A stretch of DNA of 10,475 bases from positions 1-10,475 of the forward strand of contig VBGQ01000132.1 of NCBI GenBank assembly GCA_005882055.1, written 5' to 3'. This document shows positions 7,108-10,475 of the stretch, one piece after another (positions within the stretch are counted from its first letter, which is position 1; each line of letters opens with the position of its first letter). A program made the translations under genes and the position numbers. Origin of the DNA: Chloroflexota bacterium (GTDB lineage Bacteria; Chloroflexota; Limnocylindria; QHBO01). Under the pieces are notes generated by a model. The model was given only the letters and a program-made list of their open reading frames with translations. It did no database searches and was not told where the DNA came from.

Positions 7108-7397
7108 CGAGCATCGTCCACGACATCCTGATCCGCCCGGTGATCAGCGAGAAGAGCGTCGCCCAGACCGAGCGCAACAACTACACCTTTGCCGTGGCCC
7201 GCGACGCGAACAAGTTCCAGATAAAGGCGGCGGTGGAGGCCGAGTTCAAGGTCGACGTCCTGGGCGTGCGGGTGCTCACCGTCAAGCCCAAGGAGAAGCG
7301 CCGCGGTCGGCGCACGCCCGGCATGACCGCCGGCTGGCGCAAGGCGGTGGTGACCATCGCCGAGGGCCAGAAGATCGAGCTGTTCGAGGCCGTCTGA
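7104..7397 (+). CDS. rplW: 50S ribosomal protein L23
   Basis: L23 sits at the exit of the peptide tunnel and docks trigger factor and SRP. The 97 residues fit the family (about 95-100). Landmarks are ILIRPVISEKSVAQTERNNYTF, the typical N-terminal signature, then DANKFQIKAAVEAEFKVDVLGV and NT-type basic loop KPKEKRRGRRTPGMTAGWRKAVVTI. The start is GTG at 7104, overlapping the rplD stop by 4 nt (GTGA), with a perfect AGGAGGT (7091-7097) at 6-nt spacing. The overlap shows tight coupling to rplD and is a reason to think the rplD end is still in its native arrangement. rplB follows 3 nt after the stop. Confidence 0.96.
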   Translation: MTSIVHDILIRPVISEKSVAQTERNNYTFAVARDANKFQIKAAVEAEFKVDVLGVRVLTVKPKEKRRGRRTPGMTAGWRKAVVTIAEGQKIELFEAV

Positions 7398-7400
7398 TCG

Positions 7401-8234
7401 ATGCCATTGCGAAGCTACCGACCCACCAGCCCCGGCCTGCGGCAGATGACGCGCCCGACCTTCGAGGAGGTCACCGAGAGCGTGCCGCACAAGCCGCTCA
7501 CCGAGCGGCTGCTGCAGCATGCCGGTCGCAACAGCCAGGGCAAGCTGACGGTGCGTCACCAGGGGAGCGGCCACAAGCGGCTCTACCGGGTGATCGACTG
7601 GAAGCGGGACAAGCCGGGCGTGCCCGCGCGGATCGCCACGGTCGAGTACGACCCGAACCGGTCCGCCCGCATCGCCCTGCTCCACTACGCCGATGGCGAG
7701 AAGCGGTACATGCTGCTGCCCCACGGCCTGGGCGTCGGGGACACGGTCGTCTCCGGTCCCGAGGTCGAGGCGCGGCCGGGGAATGCGCTGCCCCTGGCGC
7801 GCATCCCGCTGGGCACCCAGATCCACAACATCGAGCTGGTCGCGGGGCGCGGCGGGCAGGTCGTACGCTCGGCGGGGAGCAGCGCGCAGCTGCTCGCCAA
7901 GGAGGGCGATCACGCCACCATCCGCCTCCCCTCCGGCGAGGTGCGGCGGGTGCGCGCCGAGTGCGTGGCGACCGTTGGCCAGGTGAGCAACCTCGACCAC
8001 GAGAACCAGAAGATCGGCAAGGCCGGCCGATCGCGGCACATGGGCCGCCGCCCGGAGGTGCGCGGCTCGGTGATGACGCCACGCGACCATCCGCACGGCG
8101 GTGGTGAGGGCAAGTCGCCAATTGGCATGCCGCCCAAGACGCCGTGGGGCAAGCCGGCCATGGGCCTGCGCACGCGGACCAAGTCCAAGCCCAGCAACAA
8201 GATGATCGTTCGCCGCCGGTACGGGCGGGGGTAA
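7401..8234 (+). CDS. rplB: 50S ribosomal protein L2
   Basis: L2 bridges the two subunits and supports peptidyl-transferase activity. The 277 residues match the family (about 275). It begins MPLRSYRPTSPGLRQMT; the middle has GSGHKRLYRVIDWKR, RIATVEYDPNRSARIALLHY and GTQIHNIELVAGRGGQ; the C-terminal part has GRRPEVRGSVMTPRDHPHGG followed by GEGKSPIGMPPKTPWGKPA. The functionally important histidine (His229 in E. coli) corresponds to His230 in DHPHGGGEG and is present. The PRDHPHGGGEGKSPIG form differs from the NPVDHPHGGGEGR of proteobacteria and supports a Chloroflexota-like origin. It starts 3 nt after rplW with no clear Shine-Dalgarno site, so reinitiation or coupling is likely. Confidence 0.97.
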   Translation: MPLRSYRPTSPGLRQMTRPTFEEVTESVPHKPLTERLLQHAGRNSQGKLTVRHQGSGHKRLYRVIDWKRDKPGVPARIATVEYDPNRSARIALLHYADGEKRYMLLPHGLGVGDTVVSGPEVEARPGNALPLARIPLGTQIHNIELVAGRGGQVVRSAGSSAQLLAKEGDHATIRLPSGEVRRVRAECVATVGQVSNLDHENQKIGKAGRSRHMGRRPEVRGSVMTPRDHPHGGGEGKSPIGMPPKTPWGKPAMGLRTRTKSKPSNKMIVRRRYGRG

Positions 8235-8243
8235 GGGAGCCGA

Positions 8244-8528
8244 ATGAGTCGATCCGTCAAGAAGGGTCCGTACGTCGACGCACGCCTCATCGGCCGCGTC
8301 GAGGAGATGAACAAGCACAACGAGCGCAAGGTGCTGAAGACCTGGTCGCGGGCGAGCGTGATCTTCCCGCAGATGATCGGTCACACCATCGCGGTGCACG
8401 ACGGCCGCCGCCATGTCCCGGTCTTCGTCACCGAGAACATGGTCGGCCACCGCCTCGGCGAGTTCGCTCCCACCCGGACCTACCGTGGCCACGGCAAGGC
8501 CACCGAACGCTCGTCGGCGCTGAAGTGA
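8244..8528 (+). CDS. rpsS: 30S ribosomal protein S19
   Basis: S19 lies in the 30S head, forms a complex with S13 and contacts the A-site tRNA region and intersubunit bridges. The 94 residues match the usual 92-95. Typical segments are MSRSVKKGPYVDARL, KTWSRASVIFPQMIGHTIAV, DGRRHVPVFVTENMVGH and LGEFAPTRTYRGHG. The Shine-Dalgarno AAGGGAG (8233-8239) overlaps the rplB stop and lies 4 nt before the ATG. The gap to rplB is 9 nt. The gene is intact and unremarkable. Confidence 0.97.
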   Translation: MSRSVKKGPYVDARLIGRVEEMNKHNERKVLKTWSRASVIFPQMIGHTIAVHDGRRHVPVFVTENMVGHRLGEFAPTRTYRGHGKATERSSALK

Positions 8529-8550
8529 GCGGGGAGCGAGGAGTGCCGTC

Positions 8551-8889
8551 ATGCGCGTGACCGCCACCGCCAAGTACATCCGCATGAGCCCGCGCAAGCT
8601 GCGCCTGGTCACCGACCTGATCACCGGCAAGCCGGTGGAGGAGGCCGCGGCGATCCTGCGCTTCCTGCCCAACGCCGCGGCGCGCGACGTGGCCAAGGTG
8701 CTCAAGAGCGCCACCGCCAACGCGGAGAACAACTTCAACCTGTCTGCCGACGAGCTCACCGTGTTGAGCGCGGTGGCGGACGACGGCCCTACCCTCAAGC
8801 GCTATCGCCCACGGGCCCAGGGCCGCACCTTCCAGATTCTCAAGCGCACCAGCCACATCACCATCGCTGTGGCTGACAAGGAGGCCTGA
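8551..8889 (+). CDS. rplV: 50S ribosomal protein L22
   Basis: L22 binds all domains of 23S rRNA, and its beta-hairpin forms, with L4, the narrow point of the exit tunnel. The 112 residues match the family. It contains AKYIRMSPRKLRLVTDLITG, the helix ARDVAKVLKSATANAENN, the hairpin VADDGPTLKRYRPRAQGR with the conserved tip region, and the end KRTSHITIAV. Its loop looks full length, in contrast to the shortened L4 loop in the same operon. GAGGAG (8538-8543) lies 7 nt before the ATG. The stop overlaps the rpsC start by one base (TGATG). Confidence 0.97.
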   Translation: MRVTATAKYIRMSPRKLRLVTDLITGKPVEEAAAILRFLPNAAARDVAKVLKSATANAENNFNLSADELTVLSAVADDGPTLKRYRPRAQGRTFQILKRTSHITIAVADKEA

Positions 8890-9932
8890 TGGGTCACAAG
8901 GTTCACCCCTACGGCTTCCGGATCGGCATCATCAAGCCGTGGCTCGCCAAGTGGTACGCGGATCGCGACTACGCCACCTTGCTTGGCGAGGACATGCGGA
9001 TCCGGCAGCTGGTGGGCAAGCAGCTCGCCAACGCGAGCGTCAGCCAGGTCGAGATCGAGCGCGGCATCAACCACGTGACGGTCACGGTCCACTCGGCGAA
9101 GCCGGGGATCGTGATCGGCAAGGGCGGCGCCAACGTCGAGTCGCTGCGCACCAACGTGGGCAAGCTCACCAACAAGAAGGTCAAGCTCGAGATCAAGGAG
9201 GTCCTGCAGCCTGAGCTCGACGCGGTCCTGGTCGCCCAGAACGTGGCCGGACAGCTCGAGCGACGCATCGCGTTCCGCAAGGCGATGAAGCAGGCGATCC
9301 AGCGCTCGATCAAGGCCGGCGCCAAGGGCGTCAAGGTGCAGGTCTCCGGTCGCCTGGGTGGCTCGGAGATGAGCCGCACCGAGTGGGACCGCGAGGGGCG
9401 CATCCCGCTGGGCACGCTGCGCGCCGACATCAGCTATGGCGTCGTGCACGCCCACACCACCTATGGGCGCATTGGCGTCAAGGCCTGGATCTACCGCGGT
9501 GAGCAGCTCGGCGAGCGTCCGGGCGCCGCCCGCACCGAGCCACGGGAGGCACGTCGCCCGCGGACGACTCGTGGGACGCGCGCTGCCGCAGCAGAGGCAC
9601 CGGTGGCAGCCGCGACGGCGACTGCCACGGCCGAGCCGGTCGCGGTCGCGACCCCCAAGCCCGCGGCGGAAACCGTGTCCCCAGCACCAGCTGAGACGCC
9701 GAGACGGTCTGCAGCTCCCGAGGCTCCGGCTCCGGCCAGGGCCGCGACTGCTGAGGCCGCCACTGCGGCTGCTGAAGCGCCCGCGCCCACCAAGGCGGCC
9801 GCAGCGCCCGCCGCCACGAAGCGGACCGCGTCAAGGAGCAAGGCCGCCAGCACGAAGGAAGCGTCGCCAAGCAAGGCGCCATCGGTTGCTGAAAAGCCGG
9901 AGGCTCCTGAAGCCCCGGCAGAGGAGGCCTGA
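8889..9932 (+). CDS. rpsC: 30S ribosomal protein S3 with a long Ala/Pro/Thr-rich C-terminal extension
   Basis: S3 lies at the mRNA entry channel and has helicase-like activity on mRNA. Residues 1 to about 207 are a normal S3: MGHKVHPYGFRIGIIKPW, an N-terminal KH-type domain with the GKGG loop at 77-80 (GIVIGKGGANVESLR), then VQVSGRLGGSEMSRTEWDREG and GTLRADISYGVVHAHTTYG, GVKAWIYRGE. About 140 further residues follow, very rich in Ala, Pro, Thr, Glu and Lys (for example AAAEAPVAAATATATAEPVA and SRSKAASTKEASPSKAPS), probably disordered. The total of 347 compares with 233 in E. coli and about 275 in mycobacteria. AAGGAGG (8878-8884) lies 4 nt before the ATG, which overlaps the rplV stop. The reading frame stays open with a normal stop before rplP, so the tail looks genuine rather than a frameshift product. 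Confidence 0.96.
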   Translation: MGHKVHPYGFRIGIIKPWLAKWYADRDYATLLGEDMRIRQLVGKQLANASVSQVEIERGINHVTVTVHSAKPGIVIGKGGANVESLRTNVGKLTNKKVKLEIKEVLQPELDAVLVAQNVAGQLERRIAFRKAMKQAIQRSIKAGAKGVKVQVSGRLGGSEMSRTEWDREGRIPLGTLRADISYGVVHAHTTYGRIGVKAWIYRGEQLGERPGAARTEPREARRPRTTRGTRAAAAEAPVAAATATATAEPVAVATPKPAAETVSPAPAETPRRSAAPEAPAPARAATAEAATAAAEAPAPTKAAAAPAATKRTASRSKAASTKEASPSKAPSVAEKPEAPEAPAEEA

Positions 9933-9935
9933 CCG

Positions 9936-10346
9936 ATGTTGATGCCAAAGCGCGTCAAGCACCGAAAGGTCCAGCGCGGTCGCCGCGCGGGGATGGCCAA
10001 GGGCGGTACCGAGGTCAGCTTTGGAGACTTTGGGCTGATGGCCGAGGAGGTCTGCTGGCTCACCAGCCGCCAGATAGAGGCGGCGCGGCGGGCGATGACT
10101 CACCACGTCAAGCGCGGTGGCCGCATCTGGATTCGGGTCTTCCCGGACAAGCCGGTCACCAAGAAGCCCGCTGAGGTGCGCATGGGCTCCGGAAAGGGGG
10201 CGCCGGACCACTGGGTGGCCGTCGTCAAGCCGGGCCGGATCATGTTCGAGATGGCCGGCGTGCCGGAGGAGATCGCCCGCGAGGCGATGCGCCTGGCGAG
10301 CCACAAGCTGCCAATCGACACCAAGTTCGTCGTCAAGGAGGGCTAG
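9936..10346 (+). CDS. rplP: 50S ribosomal protein L16
   Basis: L16 organises the A-site tRNA elbow contact on the 50S subunit. The 136 residues match the family. It starts MLMPKRVKHRKVQRGRRAG, then GDFGLMAEEVCWLTSRQIEA, GRIWIRVFPDKPVTKKPAEV, RMGSGKGAPDHWVAVVKPGR and EEIAREAMRLASHKLPI. The Arg that is hydroxylated in E. coli (Arg81) is present as Arg82. The ATG at 9936 is preferred over the in-frame ATG at 9942 because the family usually begins ML-(M/L)-PKR and because GGAGG (9923-9927) is 8 nt upstream. It starts 3 nt after rpsC. Confidence 0.97.
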   Translation: MLMPKRVKHRKVQRGRRAGMAKGGTEVSFGDFGLMAEEVCWLTSRQIEAARRAMTHHVKRGGRIWIRVFPDKPVTKKPAEVRMGSGKGAPDHWVAVVKPGRIMFEMAGVPEEIAREAMRLASHKLPIDTKFVVKEG

Positions 10347-10349
10347 AGC

Positions 10350-10475
10350 ATGGACATCAGCGAGATCCGAGCCCTCTCCGACGCCGACCTCGCGGCCCAG
10401 CTGGTCGACGCCAAGCAGGAGCTGTGGAAGATCCGATTCGACCTGGCCACCCGCCAGGAGAAGAACTACAGCCGT
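10350..10475 (+). CDS. rpmC: 50S ribosomal protein L29, N-terminal part (3' end outside window)
   Basis: L29 is a small helical-hairpin protein beside the tunnel exit, next to L23. Forty-two codons are visible: MDISEIRALSDADLAAQLVD, AKQELWKIRFDLATRQEKNY and SR, matching the family pattern (x)ELRxLSxxELxxxLxxxKxELFxLRFQxATGQLxNxxR; the usual GQ is RQ here. The perfect AAGGAGG (10335-10341) lies 8 nt before the ATG and overlaps the end of rplP; the gap is 3 nt. The position after rplP is the standard S10-operon order. Confidence 0.93.
   Translation, partial: MDISEIRALSDADLAAQLVDAKQELWKIRFDLATRQEKNYSR

Noticed and set aside
6777..8798. A 673-codon open frame on the minus strand across rplD-rplV
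   Set aside because: It lies opposite conserved ribosomal protein genes and is a by-product of GC-rich third positions; its translation is Leu/Arg/His/Ala-rich low complexity with no family motif.

Overview
The window is a G+C-rich (roughly two thirds) block of essential translation and transcription genes, all on the + strand. It runs from the 3' end of rpoC, across a 692-nt gene-poor gap, into an uninterrupted run of rpsL, rpsG, fusA, tuf, rpsJ, rplC, rplD, rplW, rplB, rpsS, rplV, rpsC, rplP and the start of rpmC. The str and S10 operons are therefore fused, with rpsJ only 5 nt after tuf. Several features suggest a terrabacterial lineage, most likely Chloroflexota (a Limnocylindria-like soil or freshwater group) or a close relative such as Dormibacterota: strong GC bias, GTG and TTG starts, an S12 with the Firmicutes/Chloroflexi-type insertion, L2 with PRDHPHGGGEGKSPIGMP, and Ala/Lys-rich tails on RpoC and S3. 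This placement is inferred from memory of family sequences, not from a search.

Layout. 1-639: C-terminal part of RpoC with a long acidic, then Lys/Ala-rich, tail. 640-1331: a terminator hairpin (680-707), a short coding remnant resembling a barrel-sandwich-hybrid module (752-940, possibly a copied piece of rpoC), an imperfect inverted repeat (964-1018), a G-quadruplex motif (1017-1050), a near-consensus promoter (1125-1154) and a structured leader of about 170 nt. 1332-10475: fourteen translation genes with gaps from -4 to 64 nt, apparently served by that one promoter. No other promoter-like pair was obvious inside the run.

The genes supply small-subunit proteins (S12, S7, S10, S19, S3), large-subunit proteins (L3, L4, L23, L2, L22, L16, L29) and the two elongation GTPases EF-G and EF-Tu, so this is a ribosome-production operon.

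The most striking anomaly is rplD. The L4 reading frame breaks at 6691-6697, where about 37 codons of the conserved extended loop (the part that lines the exit tunnel) are missing and the frame moves by -1. The break falls exactly on a C CCG GGC heptamer of the X XXY YYZ class. The likeliest explanations are a real or assembly-made deletion of about 109 nt; a programmed -1 frameshift giving a loop-shortened L4 of about 172 residues is a less likely but testable alternative. Otherwise the region is conserved and ordinary. I see no CRISPR array, insertion sequence, tRNA or defence gene.
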